From positions 9,634,333 to 9,698,332 of the forward strand of contig NC_047078.1 in assembly GCF_902459465.1 (NCBI RefSeq): a stretch of 64,000 nucleotides of DNA, in the 5' to 3' direction. The position numbers and the translations under genes are program-made. Each line of letters begins with the position of its first letter. The stretch's first letter is position 1. The notes below the pieces were generated by a model. The model was not told the origin of the DNA. It did no database searches and worked only from the letters and a program-made list of their open reading frames with translations. Source of the stretch: Asterias rubens (taxonomy: Eukaryota; Echinodermata; Asteroidea; Forcipulatida; Asteriidae). This document shows positions 1 through 46,015 of this stretch, one piece after another.

Positions 1-245
1 CTCACGACTTGGTCCGTACATGTACTTTGCAATTGTGTTTACTCTACGCATTACAGGCAAAGTCTGCCTCGATTGACGTCACGAACAGTGCCCTCTCGGC
101 GGGTCGGGGTCTACTCTTAAATTTGTAAATAACATAAGAACTGATTTTTTTAAACCTTAGTTAACTGTTTATTCACATTCCACTCATCAAAACACATATA
201 TTAGTGACAAAAGCTTTATTTTGAAAAAATACCACTTCCAGGTGA

Positions 246-470
246 CTTTAAGCAAGATACTTTACTATAATTGCTTCTCTTCACCCATGGGTAAATGGGT
301 ACCTGCGAGGGTAGAGGTTGATATTGTGAATGAAAAAGCCACAAGCGCCTTATTGGCAGCTCAGGTCTGTATACTCCCCAGGGAGCTGAGAAACATTAAA
401 AAGGGATGTTATTGGCCATTGATACGGTTATTGTGAAATTCACTATAATATAAGAATTTGTTATTGTATC
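246..470 (+). mobile_element. SINE-like repeat, copy 1
   Basis: Contains TTCTCTTCACCCATGGGTAA, TACCTGCGAGGGTAGAGGTT, CAGGTCTGTATACTCC and GGGAGCTGAGAAA blocks shared in order with 32100-32495. Confidence 0.7.
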
Positions 471-512
471 AGTCTAGGGGTGTATAAAATAGACATTGAG
501 GAGCAATCTTAC

Positions 513-14875
<14,363 letters not shown>

Positions 14876-15349
14876 CGCGAATGTTGAACCACCTTGCAAC
14901 CGCTTCCGCTGTGCATCAATACACGATTATTTTCAAAAAGTAATATTCCTCTTTCCCAATCCTCTTCATACGATAAATTATACAGCTGCTATATCAGAAT
15001 GAAGAATGACATGTTAAACAACGGTTAAACCAGCATTCCACGTAGAATGAACATAATAATGGGTGCACTTACAACCGGCCCCAATAGGTACCACTATGAA
15101 AAAGTGCATGCAGACAAAAGCCAGTGGAGACGGTTACGCCTGAATAAACCGATCCCTCTGGCTGGACAACAGACGTAGAGAATAAGTTTTCTTTACCCTT
15201 ATGAATAATTCATATTTTTCTAGGTGTGTTCAGTGACGCAATATTGGTATAAGCCAGCCCTGTAGTTCCCATGATAGGGATTATAACGGAGATCAATTAG
15301 AGGAAACCATATTATATTCCCAGTTTGAAGTCATGAATGAATGCAGCAC

Positions 15350-15550
15350 AAAGTAAGGTCGGTCATAAAAAAAAAGAATCAGTTTGTAAGACACTGCTTT
15401 AGAATTGAAAAGGTCGTGGGTTCGAGTCCCATCCCGAGTATTAAATATGCCAATCATTTTTTTCACAGAGCTCGAGAAAGTACTGAGTACATTATATTCG
15501 AGAAAGACTCTGCTAGGGTCGAAACGTCAGGCCATTAACTATTTTTTACA
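15350..15550 (+). mobile_element. Composite repeat: tRNA-like B-box segment plus hammerhead-like 3' end
   Basis: GGTCGTGGGTTCGAGTCCCA at 15413 matches a tRNA T-arm; CGAGAAAGACTCTGCTAGGG, then TCGAAACGTCAGGCC at about 15499-15532 matches 1988-2022. No complete tRNA cloverleaf can be drawn. Confidence 0.5.
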
Positions 15551-16195
15551 TTTATGTGCTAACCCAAGTCGGTTATGGGTGAAACCAAAAATATGGATAC
15601 AAATAAATCACAATGAATGCACAAAATTGCTTTGTGCATTATGCATCGCAGACAATAAAACATATTTATATATAAACTGACACAATTTTTCGGACATTGC
15701 GCCTGACATACGAAAATGATCAAAAGCGCATAACATACGTTAAAATGAAAATCAATGTATAGGGGGACACAGTAGTTAGTTCAGAAATCGATACGTAGCG
15801 CCCTCTGCTGGTTGGTACAGCCCAGGATCAACAAACAAAACGCGACAACAATACAAGCGTGCGCGGAAGCTCATCATTCTGATCACAAAAGATGTTCCAG
15901 TTTTTAGCGGGATTAGTTTCTAGGTAAGTATGATTTGGAAGATCAGAAATCATTGTTACAGTAAGTGACGTGTTATGTTAGACTCCCGAACTACATAGTA
16001 GACGACAGACATAACAAATTAATAACATTGTGTAGGCCGGTAGTTTAAAAGTTTTTCCCGAAATAGATGTAGCTAAACAAAGTAGACAGGCCGTACAACT
16101 ACAATCATTCATAGACTTAGAACAACTTTCATTCAATCTTTCATTCAATAACAATGTCACTCAATACTAAACAGACAGTGCTACTCTAGCTCAGA

Positions 16196-16286
16196 TGGTC
16201 TTGGTCTCAGATAGTTGCGAAAATCGTAACCATCCTCTCCGCCGTCGGGAGGAGGGTTACGATTATCGCAACTATGTCTCGGACTG
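16196..16286 (+). repeat. Foldback hairpin
   Basis: Arms around ATAGTTGCGAAAATCGTAAC and GTTACGATTATCGCAACTAT with a very short loop. Abuts the element at 16296. Confidence 0.8.
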
Positions 16287-16295
16287 ACTTGACCT

Positions 16296-16523
16296 GGGGC
16301 CAATTTCATAGAGTTTGCTTAAGCACGAAAATAGATCGCTTATTTTTCACATGTTACTGTCAAACATTTAATGCCATATAAATTGCTTGTGACTGGTATT
16401 TAGCTGTTGTTTACTTAGCATAACAATTGAGTTGAGTCTTGGCCGGTAATCTGATTTTACTAAGCAAGGATTTTTTTGCTTAAGCAAAATTTTGTGCTTA
16501 AGCAGCTCTATGAAACTGGGCCC
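16296..16523 (+). mobile_element. TIR element (GGGCCCAGTTTCATAGAG family), copy 1
   Basis: Ends GGGGCCAATTTCATAGAG and CTCTATGAAACTGGGCCC, with TGCTTAAGCA motifs inside each end. About 228 bp, non-coding. Confidence 0.85.
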
Positions 16524-17298
16524 TGAGCTGAGGCACACGTCACTGTGCCTTTCCTTTGTTTATGTGAGTTTGTTTGTGCTCGATTTCACAACGAACTAAA
16601 ATTACCAAGACAAATTTGGCCCGTAAAAAGTGTAATCTTTGTGCTTCGTTTTTAGAGGCCAAGGGCGCCCAGGTATTTTCTTATTATAATATGAGTGACT
16701 TGAACTTCAATTGTAAATTTCTACTGGAGCATTTCAAAGGCACAAACGCATTGACTTGGGGGCATGGAGGCAATCGCCTTTGTTGCCTCCCCCTGAAGTA
16801 TCAAGCCTGAATTATAGTTATACATTGATTGATTGCTTAACCGCAAAAAAGTCTGGTTGTCATTTATGACAAAATTGCCTGAGAGAGAGAGAGAGAGAAA
16901 GAGGGCACATTGAGAACTTTGTCAAACTTAAATCTGCTACGGTTAAAACTATTAGTAATGAAAACATCTCTTTTGTTATTTCTAATCTATGAATTGTCAT
17001 GATTATGTGGAAAATAAAGTAAAGTATAGTAAAAGACCTTATGCACATGACGTCATTTCAGTAGGGCGCCCTCACCTAGAGGTCAAAAGGAGGTTTTTCA
17101 TTGGCCAATCCTGTGCGCCGCGCGTACAAACCTGTGCGTTTCGATTGTTTTGTCACCGTTTTTCCACTATTAAAAAGATGGCCGCTGGATGACGTCAATG
17201 CATAAGGTCTATAGTATAGTATTACAAATTCATTCATAATAATGTACGTCCATAAATTTATCAATTGTATCATCTTTGCCAGGTCTTTCACTACAAAA

Positions 17299-17350
17299 AT
17301 GATGTCACTTCTAATGATGCTATCCACCAGTATTATTCTTTCTTCACAAG
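17299..17350 (+). CDS. Ly6 gene exon 1, signal peptide
   Basis: ATG ATG start, hydrophobic leader, ends phase 1 at GTATGG. Short but coherent with exon 2, which starts with the two bases completing Val. Confidence 0.75.
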
Positions 17351-19059
17351 GTATGGACAAATCAAAATCTACTAAAGAGTATGTTCTATTTTAAGTTTTG
17401 AATGTCCTGTCGTCTGAGTGGTCTAGTTTACTGAACCCAAGCTCTGGTGTCAGCAGCAGAGTGCGGGTTCAAATCTGTCATGACACTTGAGCCCTTGAGC
17501 AAGGCACCAACCATAATTTTTCATAAAAGTTGGGAAGTAGTGCATTCTGCTCTGCAAGCCAGGCTCCTACTAGTGAATGGTACCCATGCCTACATCAACA
17601 CAGACTTTGAAGGGGTTTGTTTCAGCACCCCCCCCCCCCCCCCCCCCCTTGAGCAGGGGGCAACATGACCTTGGAGTAGGTGGTAAGATGCTCCCGGGAA
17701 ACGAAGGCAATTGCCTCAATGCCCCCTTCCGTCGATTTTCACCAAACTCTTCCTAAATTAGGATTAATCTTAGGACTTAGGAAGGGTTCAGTTTCGTATT
17801 CAAATACGTATGACGCTTTGAACCCATCCAAAGTTACGCCCTAACTTAAGTTATGATTAATCCTAGCGTTTCGTGAAATTGGCTGCTGGCCACTGCCTAA
17901 GTGCCCTTGAAATGATCATAGGGTGGCCTTTACCAATACAAGGAGAAAATGCCTTGGTGCCCTTGCCCTTTCAAAAAACAAAGCATACAGGCATGTAGGT
18001 GGCAATTTCCCCCTGCCCTGGTGACAGTGGATTGGAAAACCAAAGTCTAGGATACCAAGCACTATTTTTATTTCGCAACTTCGACGACCAATTTAGCTCA
18101 AATTAACACAGGTTTGTTATTTTATGCGTATGTTGAAACACACCAAGTGAGAAAAGACTGGTCTTTGACAATTACATGTACCAACAGTATTCAGTGTCTT
18201 TAAATTAATAATTGTTATTTCAATGTCCTAGTTTCTGCTCTGGAGTGCCACACATGTGCTGATCTTTCTCGTCACATTGGACAATCATCATTAGAATGTG
18301 AAGCATCTTACCTTAAGAACCACACCAGCGAGCTCTTACAAGGATGTGCAGTTCCTCCCTCTGGATTCACGACCCGCTGTACTAAATTTGGTGGCGAGGC
18401 TAAACACAAAAAATCAGCTGGTTAGTAGTAGTACATACTGTAGATTTTGTGACACTAGGTGGCAGCAGGTATAGTTTTTATCTTTTGTTAATCAGGCCCG
18501 GAATTTTATCTTTGTGACAAGTAGGTGGCAGCAGCTTAGGATGACCATCTATAAACGCGATTCACTTGAAATGGAATCGCGTCAAAATACTTTTTTACGC
18601 GCGTTTACATGTAAACTTTTGGACAGGAAAGGCCAAGACCAGGGCAACAAATGCCATGTCGTTATGGCTTCCTCGTAATTACAGGCCTACTTTTTCATTC
18701 TGTTTTTAATTTTTCCAAATTAAATCTCAACTTGTTGTTGCCTCTCTTTTCATTCTAATTTGTATTTTACCACTTGGTATCTTTTTATACTTTCCCATCT
18801 AGGATCAAGTGTACTAGTGGATGGTGTCTCCAGGGGATGTGGACTATTCAAGGAGTCCTCTATACCAGAAAACAAATGTTATGTTGGAGAAGAGGCTAAT
18901 CCCTGGCTGCCTTATCTAGTACCTAGCTCAGATGGTGCTACGGTCAATGGAGTAATCTGCTTCTGTGAGGGCTCTGGCTGTAATGGTGTAGCCTTCCTCA
19001 AGCCGTTTTCATGGTTGTTCCTCAGTGCACTCACTATGTTGTGTGTATTACTAAGGTAG
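17299..19059 (+). CDS. Ly6/uPAR-type GPI-anchored protein, 165 aa
   Basis: Three exons, 17299-17350, 18232-18420 and 18803-19059, join in phase 1 to 165 residues. Signal peptide MMSLLMMLSTSIILSSQ; mature chain begins near LECHTC. Ten cysteines (from CHTC to CFCEGSGCNG) match the three-finger Ly6/uPAR fold, including the closing C-x-C-x4-C-N. One N-glycosylation site (NHT) is present. The C-terminus is a hydrophobic tail (WLFLSALTMLCVLL) after the CNG, as expected for a GPI signal. Such proteins sit on the outer membrane leaflet and bind receptors or channels; the ligand here is unknown. The gene lies between the two kinase genes, divergent from A and convergent with B. A polyadenylation signal AATAAA at 20457 would give a 3' UTR of about 1.4 kb. 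Confidence 0.85.
17405..17560 (+). mobile_element. tRNA-derived SINE
   Basis: A-box-like CTGAGTGGTCTAG, CCCAAGCTCTGGTGTCAGCA, B-box-like GCGGGTTCAAATC. In Ly6 intron 1. Confidence 0.6.
17728..17884 (+). repeat. Palindromic TTAGGATTAATC repeat
   Basis: Ends ATTTTCACCAAACTC and CGTTTCGTGAAATTGG inverted, with TTAGGATTAATCTTAG / GATTAATCCTAG inside, in Ly6 intron 1. Confidence 0.6.
18066..18206 (+). mobile_element. TIR MITE, same family, right-end fragment
   Basis: Right third, ends 25 bp before the Ly6 exon 2 acceptor. Confidence 0.65.
18232..18420 (+). CDS. Ly6 gene exon 2, N-terminal half of three-finger domain
   Basis: CTAG acceptor, GTTAGT donor, 189 bp, phase 1 to 1. Encodes SALECHTCADLSRH and four more residues groups with Cys spacing up to TTRCTKF. 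Confidence 0.85.
18803..19059 (+). CDS. Ly6 gene exon 3, C-terminal half and GPI signal
   Basis: CTAG acceptor, stop TAG at 19057-19059. Contains SRGCGLF, NKCYVG and VICFCEGSGCNG, then the hydrophobic tail. Confidence 0.85.
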
Positions 19060-19172
19060 AATGTGTTACTCTTTCTTTCTATTCGTTTTGTGTACATGTA
19101 TCTTGACACGATACTTAATTAGCCTTAATTTGAGCAAAAATTTCGCAGGATTAGGCATGTAGTTTCATCATT

Positions 19173-19498
19173 AAAGGGACACGTTGCCTTGGATCGGACG
19201 AGTTCGTCTTAAACAAAAGCATTTGTAACCGTTTGTTATAAAATGCATATGGTTAGAAAGATGTTTTAGAAGTAGAATACAATTATCCACACAAATTTTC
19301 CCCGAAATTGTGTGGTTTTCCTTTTATTTTGCAAACTAACACGGTCGAGGTAAAAGGAAAACCATGAAATTTCAAGGCATTATTGTGTGGATCAAATTCT
19401 ACTTTTACAACATTGTATTTTATAACAAACGATTTCTTATAACAAACGGTTTCAAATGCTTTTCAAAGACCAACTAGATCCAAGGCAACGTGTTCCTT
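19173..19498 (+). mobile_element. Foldback MITE (AAAGGAACACGTTGCC family), copy 2
   Basis: Same ends, more diverged, central part deleted. Lies just beyond the Ly6 coding end, so probably in its 3' UTR. Confidence 0.85.
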
Positions 19499-20699
19499 GT
19501 TAAAAAGACAAGGCCATTTTCATTATGCAAAGGGCACTTCTATTGTAAATTTTTGAAGGGGCACCAAGGTCAAGGCCAGGGGCAATGGAGGCCCCTGCCT
19601 TGGCCCTCGGTGGCCTGTGTGTCATTCCAGGCCTGCAGGTTTGTTCTTTCATGTACATGTGTATATTAGGTTATATTAAGTTTGGATGCAAACTCGTCAT
19701 CATGAAAATCTGTGTGTGCATTTTTAGGGCTGTACGAAACCCAAACAGCCTCGTAGCATTGACGGACTACATTATAAAATGCAATTGTACTTCTTACCCA
19801 CTACCCTAACTGCTCTTTCTACGCATTGAATTCATCCTGACAGAATCAAACAAAACATGTAGTTGGATTTTGAAGGATTTGGTCACTGGATTAGTTTTAA
19901 TAATTATCTATGATTACTGAATGACTTGATTTCGGAAAAACTTCACTATGTCTTCTTCTTTTTACATCTGTTGACAAGATTGTGTAATATTTTGTACTAT
20001 GACGACAGCATTAACCACTCTCAATGTGCCTGACAGGAGGATTTGTCACCCTCCTGACCAAAGTATTCAAAATTATTTTAAAAGAAAGATTGATCACATT
20101 CCATTGCCATTTCTAATTCATTGTAAAGTTAGGTTGTTATGATGAATATTTTGTATTGAAACCAAGGATGCCTCAAGAGTTATTTAATAATATACGAGGA
20201 TGTTAAATTTGCATCGGGGATAAAGAATATTATTATTATTATTTTTTTTTTACCTATACACCAATGTTTTTTATCCCCGATGCTAATTTATTTCACATGT
20301 CATTTAAAAGATATGTTTATTGCAAACTGTAAAATGTAATTAAAATTGTAAATCAAAAAAACAACAATGAATATTTGATTTTTTTTTTTTAATTATGAAA
20401 TAGGACCTACCTCACTGAAAACCATTGTTTGTAGTGGTGTTCTATTTTTGCACAACAATAAAGATAGCTATGCACCCATTTCAAAATAAAAAAGAAGTTT
20501 AATTTTGTATGTTTCCATCAAGTAACCAAGAGTTTTGTAAAATATTTTGGTGGATCACAACTTGATTAAAAGTCTATATACATGGAATTGAAACTGTTGG
20601 ATATGATCAGAGTTCTATTTTTCGTTTAAATTAATAGAAACCCTTCTCTAATTCGGCTAATCTCTATACTTTATATATCGCCCTCCAATATGTAAGTTT

Positions 20700-20785
20700 C
20701 AACTATTTTTGTCGCTCCAACCCGCAATGATCATGTTCAAGAAACTGCTGAAGACCTATCTAATCAGAGCTCCTATCTTTCCACT
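20700..20785 (+). mobile_element. Possible LINE tail remnant
   Basis: FKKLLKTYLIRAP resembles the F-K-x-x-L-K-T-x-L tail of CR1/L2-like ORFs. Short and decayed. Confidence 0.35.
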
Positions 20786-21224
20786 GTCAACAGTGGCGCA
20801 AGGAATGGGCCCCTGCCCAATTAGCCAGCCTTTTTGTGGTAAGGATGACGCTATAGTATTGCACTGTTTGGTTCAAGTGTCTACAGACAAATTTATCCAA
20901 ACCTGTGTCGTAGTGCTGTGTCCACCATACTCCAACATTCCCCCCCACAGAAGTGTGGGGGCGGGGTCTACGAGGTACCCTGCGGGGCACTATGGGGCGG
21001 CCAATAGAGGGCGCTATTTAATTCTTAGCGATATTACCTGCCGGTATAGGGAAATATGCAAAAATAGTATTGTGCTCTACAGGCAAGTATGAGTGAAGTA
21101 GACTGTCTTATTGATGTCTCCCCTATTTTGTCTAGTGTCTTGACTTTTAATCTAATCACATTTTGTGGATGTTTTCAACTAAAAAGCCCCATCCGCAGGA
21201 CAAGGCAATTATGTAAAGCATTTT

Positions 21225-21305
21225 GCTGAAGGCGGACGTGCCCTGCCAATGACTCGAACCCAAACTCTGCTGATCAGAAACACCAGAGCTTGAGTTCAGT
21301 AAATC
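21225..21305 (-). mobile_element. tRNA-derived SINE head, antisense
   Basis: Reverse complement of the GAACTCAAGCTCTGGTGTTT and GAGTTTGGGTTCGAGTCAT type. Confidence 0.55.
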
Positions 21306-21624
21306 TGTAAACAAGGGTGCTTGCTACATTGTATGTGACCTAGAAACACCAGGGTTAACCCCCTACGTTTCTACGATAAGTGTTCAGGGCGACAAACTAC
21401 CGATTATATTGACAAATCTGTACAGAGTGATGTAAGTACCCTGGGAAAGGTCCCCATGCCCAATGGATGTCCTGCCAAATTTATCTTTTAAGTAAAACTT
21501 ATGCTGGGAACCTAGTCTTGAAATCAAGTCGGTAATTGTTATAATAATAATACATGTATAATAACAGCATTTACAAAGCGCCATATATCCCAAAAATTGC
21601 TCAAAGGGGCTGAAATATGTTATA

Positions 21625-21772
21625 GTAAGGTTTGCGGTAACACCATGTAATGATTCGATCAGTAGGCCTATGCTGAAACGTCGAGTTGAAACCAACAGTT
21701 GTTTTCAGAACCACCCCAACTCATTTAGTGATCATTACATGGTGTTACTGCAAACCCTACTGTTTCAAATCC
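21625..21772 (+). mobile_element. Foldback element (TTTGCGGTAACACCA family), complete
   Basis: Arms AGGTTTGCGGTAACACCATG and its complement CATGGTGTTACTGCAAACCC, enclosing the GTTGAAACCAACAG region. Confidence 0.8.
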
Positions 21773-22110
21773 TACTCGGTAATTGTCGTGCGGTCTTTTT
21801 CGCCGCCCGCCGCTCTGTGTATCATTCCCACTGTAGTTGCTGGGAGGGTACACACATCCTTGATCCCAATATGTGTGAGTCAGTCGCAATTACTGCTACC
21901 TACGGCCGTTGCATGAATGTATATTAGTACGGTGACTGTTGCATGAACATTGGATGTGTGCTTGTAATAGGCAGCACTGGTAGCCAAATACAACACTGAC
22001 TAATGACAGTTGTCATCAAGTCTACCTGGAACCATATTAATGTAATTTACAATGCATTTTCACTGGTTACCATTCAGGCTTGTACATGTGTGCTTCGTCT
22101 CTGAAAGGCC

Positions 22111-22462
22111 AAGGGCACCAAGGCATTTTCTCCTAGAGCATTTCAAGGGCACCAAGGCATTTTCTCCTAGAGCATTTCAAGGGCACCAAGGCATTTTCTC
22201 CTAGAGCATTTCAAGGGCACCAAGGCATTTTCTCCTAGAGCATTTCAAGGGCACCAAGGCATTTTCTCCTACAGCATTTCAAGGGCACCAAGGCATTTTC
22301 TCCTAGAGCATTTCAAGGGCACCAAGGCATTTTCTCCTAGAGCATTTCAAGGGCACCAAGGCATTTTCTCCTAGAGCATTTCAAGGGCACCAAGGCATTT
22401 TCTCCTAGAGCATTTCAAGGGCACCAAGGCATTTCCTCCTAGAGCATTTCAAGGGCACCAAG
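22111..22462 (+). repeat. 34-bp minisatellite, about 10 copies
   Basis: Unit GGGCACCAAGGCATTTTCTC + CTAGAGCATTTCAA, nearly invariant (one CTACAG, one ATTTCC variant). Single-copy relatives of the unit occur at 23800, 27905, 41215 and 41285, so it grew from a dispersed repeat. Confidence 0.95.
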
Positions 22463-23214
22463 TATCAGGCCTGACCATTTTCTCTCTTTCTACTGAGTGA
22501 CTTTCAGACTTACCAGCTTATGATCTCGAACACAGCATCCAAAATTCAGCAGAATTCACCTTCTCAAAAGTTTTAAGCGATTAAAACCAGAAGTCCATAG
22601 TTCTACACTTTTATGTTCAGTTGTGCATGCAGTGAAAAAGAATAAGCAAAAATAATCAACTGAAATGATCTGCCAATAAAAGAAATAATAACATTGAGAT
22701 TGAGGTTCAATAATACTCATCTTTATCTTTGTTTCATTTCTATTAATAAACTGTACACAAATAACATGTTGTCTATGAACAAATACATTCAAGTTTTATT
22801 TTAAAGTAATAGACCTACATGTATGCAGTTAACGCTATTTGAGTTTAGTGCAATAATAAGGAACAATAATCAGAGATTACGTTACAAAATAATGCACATG
22901 TTGGCAATCTTTTTCCCAAAACTGTTAATACATACAAAATACGAAATCATGCAAATGATGTGACTCGTGATGTCATCAAAGCCCACAGGTCAAAGGAAGA
23001 CAGGCACAAAGGGTCCACTGATCTACAGTAAAGAAAATATACAAATCTTACACTTTTGCATGCAGATGCTGGTGTTGTCATTTTTATGTACATTTTGCAA
23101 TTTAGTTTTAATAGTCATTCTAAAATTACTAATGTAAAAATTCCATATCACCTCTGTACATAATATATATACATCACTTAGTGAGAAATACACTTTGGAT
23201 ATTTAAATATCAAA

Positions 23215-23502
23215 ACACTAATGAGAGCTGTTGATAGTATAAAACATTGTGAGAACCAGTTTTTGAGAAAGAGGCAATTTCTTACTCAAATATTCAAATA
23301 CTTCAGGCTTGAAGCCTTTTTTAGGCATCTGAAAGCACACAACTTTGTGCAGTAAGGATGTTTTTTCTTTCATTATCCTCTTACAACTTTAAAGACCAAT
23401 TTGGTCTAAATTTACACAGAATTTATATTTGATGCAATGTTGAGAAACACCAAATCAGAATACTGGTCTTGGACAATTACCAAACATGTCCAGTGTCTTT
23501 AA
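23215..23502 (+). mobile_element. TIR MITE, same family, left end missing
   Basis: Diverged copy ending with a GTCCAGTGTCTTTAA-type terminus. Confidence 0.75.
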
Positions 23503-23574
23503 AGCATGAACATGTATCATTCTAATATCAGAGTTATTGTAATACTGTGGTAATTCACAAATAAAACAAGAAAT

Positions 23575-23740
23575 CTCTGCTCCACCCACAATCTACCAAT
23601 CCCTCGCACTTACAAAAGGGCAGGGTACCGATCCTTCTCAGCTGCTGGTCCCCAATGCTGGACTCTTTCACAAATCACACTCTCATCATAAACTCACTCC
23701 AGACATTCAAGTCTAAATTAAAATCTCATCTGTTTTTTTT
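23575..23740 (+). mobile_element. LINE ORF2 tail remnant
   Basis: Frameshifted remains of the same type of tail: RTYKRAGYRSFSAAGPQ, then FKSKLKSHLF. Between RTK B and its neighbour, probably in the B 3' UTR region. Confidence 0.55.
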
Positions 23741-24199
23741 TTGGCCCATAAAAACCTCCCCCACCTCCCCCATTTTGATGCAATCTTTGTAAATTTCGAC
23801 TGGAGCATTTTAGGGGCACCAGGGCAAGACCAGGGGGCATGTATCAAACCTGAAACCTACTTCACAGTGTTTAGCAGATTGTATTTTCAAAAACCGTGCT
23901 TTATGATGGCCGAGTCACACTGCAGCGATAACGAAAACGATAATGATCACGATGCAAAGAGAACGCATTCTATTAGTTGAATTGCTCCAGGCAGAATGCG
24001 CGCACGCTTGTTCCACCACTCGAGGGCGTGCTTTTTTAACGTTCTCATTCTCGTGGCCTTTGTGACTGGGCCTTAAGTCTTACTTATTATTATTGTCACA
24101 AGAAAACATTCTTATCCTAGACTGAACTGATGAAAACATTTTTACAATATAAATACATTGTCAATAATACGTCATTCTATTGCTTCCTGACCATGTACG

Positions 24200-43650
<19,451 letters not shown>

Positions 43651-43707
43651 CTAGACGGGAAAAAATAATGTAATATTTAATCTGTTAAATAACATTTCTT
43701 CTTAATA

Positions 43708-44072
43708 AAGGCACTGGATACTACTGGTAGTTGCTTAAAAACTTAGTTTTTAGCGATCAATGAAGAGATGTTGATAGTTTAAAACATTGTAAGAAATGGC
43801 TCCCTATGAAGTAACGTTTTCAAGAAAAAAGTTATTTCCCACTAAAATATTTGAACTTGATTTTGAGACCTCATCAGAATTTGACATTCAGGTCTCGAAT
43901 TCAAGCATATGAAAGCACACAACTTTGTGAGACAAGGATGTTTTTTGTTTCATTATTATCTTGCAACCTCGACAACCAATTGAGTTCAGATCTTCCTAGG
44001 TTATTTATTTGTGCATATGTTGAGATACACCTCATTGACAATTACCGAAGGTCCTTAACGCACTGGACACGT
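43708..44072 (+). mobile_element. TIR MITE, same family
   Basis: Forward copy, diverged ends (AAGGCACTGGATACTACTGG). Confidence 0.75.
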
Positions 44073-44094
44073 GAGAATAAAAAATATAAAAAAA

Positions 44095-44405
44095 TATGCA
44101 TAAAATAACAAACCTGCGAAAGTTTGGACTCAATTAGTCATCGGATTTGGAAGCCAGTAATGAAACACCCTTATTGCATCACTTTGGGTGCTTTCAGATG
44201 CATAATAAAAGGCTTCAGCTGAAGTATTTTATTATTTGAGTGAAAAATAATTACCTCGTTCTAACAAAAAAAAAACGGTACTTCAGTGGGAGCAGTTTCT
44301 TACAATGTTTTTTTATTATCAACAACTCTCCATTGCTCATTACCAAGTCAGTTTTTCTGCTAACAATTATTTTGAGTAATTAGTATTGTTCAAGGCCTTT
44401 AATTT
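44095..44405 (-). mobile_element. TIR MITE, same family
   Basis: Reverse copy following directly on the previous one. Confidence 0.7.
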
Positions 44406-44649
44406 AAAAAGTATTTTTCTTTTGTGACTTTTTATTCTTTTCTTCCATGGTTGCCTCGTGAGCTAGTTTAGATTAACACAAAGGTAGAGAGATTATAGGC
44501 GGCTGTCTTCTAAAAAAAAAGAAAAATAATTACCAATACCAAACTGGTTCTGAGGCTAATTTATAACGTTTGATTTGTCTGTTGAAGGTACAGAAACACC
44601 CCCACACAGGTGTTTGGGCACCAAGGCCTGGCAAAAATTTTGTTTACTT

Positions 44650-44760
44650 TGACAACAGATTGAGCTCAAACTTTCACAGGTTTGTTATTTTATGCATTGA
44701 GATACACCAAGTGAGAAGACTGATCTTTGACAATTACCAATAGTGTCCAGTGTCTTTAAG
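44650..44760 (+). mobile_element. TIR MITE, same family, right-end fragment
   Basis: Right end only, terminating CCAATAGTGTCCAGTGTCTT. Confidence 0.75.
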
Positions 44761-45699
44761 GGGAAGATCCCAATTCATCTGTACTTTTATAGTGAAAGTA
44801 CCTAAAAGCAATTAGCGTTCAAACTTGGTAAATTATTTCATAATTAGAAGAGGAAGTTGTTCATATCTGCCCTAAAGCGAACTGAATCATTGCCAAACTA
44901 ATAGTACATTATCATGCTTCTGTAATATTTCTCGTACGGGTTATTTATATGGACTGCTCTCATCCAGCTTCAACCCCAGAATGACTAAAAACTACATCAG
45001 CAGCAATGGACCAATCCGGCCTGTCAATCAAACTGTGCGCGTTCACCCATTTGACCAATCACAGCAATGATTGTGGTCGGACAAACTCGGTCATGCGTGC
45101 GCGTATATTTGGCACGCGTGGCAGAATCATGCAGAATGTCATTGGGATTGCTCGTACACGTGTCTTGCTCACGTGTGCGGTGGGCGGAGCTTAGTGGAAA
45201 GCCGGAACGGTCCATATGGAACAAAGGGAACCCATTCCTACGGAAAATACAAGTAAATACCAACATTCCTTCAAAGCCCACCCCTAAATACTGCCCCCTC
45301 TGGAGTCTTAGTTTACATATAATTGGTGCCCTCTTGGGACACTCTAGTTTCGCTCGTCCCCAGCGCCTTGCTTTAACCAAAGGCGCTGGGATGGGCCAAC
45401 GTATCATGCACTGTCATTGGTTTAATAATGCGCAGTCCCATCATGCATCACACTCACACTGCACCATATTTCTATGCACTGTACGCATGACGTACTTCCT
45501 GAACAAGAAACTGTGCAAGCGATTAGCCCATCCCAGCGGTCCTGGATAGACAGGCCACTGGGGCCGAGCGAACACTCTAGTCTGCACCAAGCTACATGTA
45601 TGACCCGTTAAGATAGGATTTGAAATGTAGCTGCAACTACTTGGGCTGTCTTGAATGCTGTCTCAAATTACCCTCATGTATTGATAATAATAGTAAGTT

Positions 45700-46015
45700 T
45701 TATACCACAATTTCCACACCTAAAGGGCTTTCCAACATCATTAACCCTGGTCACTTCATTCCTTCACCATCTCAATACCTGGAGAGTATACAACCTGTGC
45801 TACAAATATGATCGCGCTACTGGGCCAAAACAATCACAAGAACCATCCCTGCCCTCACAGGTACCCATTTTACCTCTGGTTGGAGAGAAACACTTAGTTA
45901 CATGTAAGTGTCTTGCTCGGAGACAAAAGTGTCACGACCCCCGAACCCACATTTTGCTGAACTGAAACACCAGAGCTCGAGTTTGGTTCTCTTATCTGCT
46001 TGGCCACGACACTAC
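45700..46015 (-). mobile_element. SINE, antisense, within tandem unit 1
   Basis: Carries reverse complements of the head (CTCGAGCTCTGGTGTTTCAG, GTGGGTTCGGGGGTCGTGAC), of AAGACACTTA and of the CTCCAGGTATTGAGATGG body. Repeated at 48384-48699. Confidence 0.65.

Larger units (their letters stand above)
19060..24199. other. Region between Ly6 and RTK B stops, repeats only
   Basis: Presumed 3' UTRs of the two convergent genes plus repeats. AATAAA at 20457 suits the Ly6 transcript. A hairpin with GCATCGGGGATAAAGAATAT and complement ATCCCCGATGC spans 20213-20283. No other exon is evident. Confidence 0.6.
43651..45216. other. Region upstream of the first RTK B exon seen
   Basis: Mostly MITE copies to 44760. 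45005-45216 is a GC-richer, CpG-containing stretch with GCGCG and CACGTG motifs. No signal-peptide exon for RTK B could be recognised. Confidence 0.5.

Noticed and set aside
15405-15445. A tRNA gene (GGTCGTGGGTTCGAGTCCCA)
   Set aside because: Only a T-arm-like segment is recognisable; no acceptor stem or D-arm, and its context matches a repeat family. Treated as SINE-like.
22111-22462. Regular 34-bp repeats resembling a CRISPR array
   Set aside because: Units are directly adjacent with no unique spacers, in animal DNA.
45024-45549. ORFs of 127 and 160 residues on opposite strands
   Set aside because: Overlap each other, cross the tandem-duplication boundary and show no recognisable domain.
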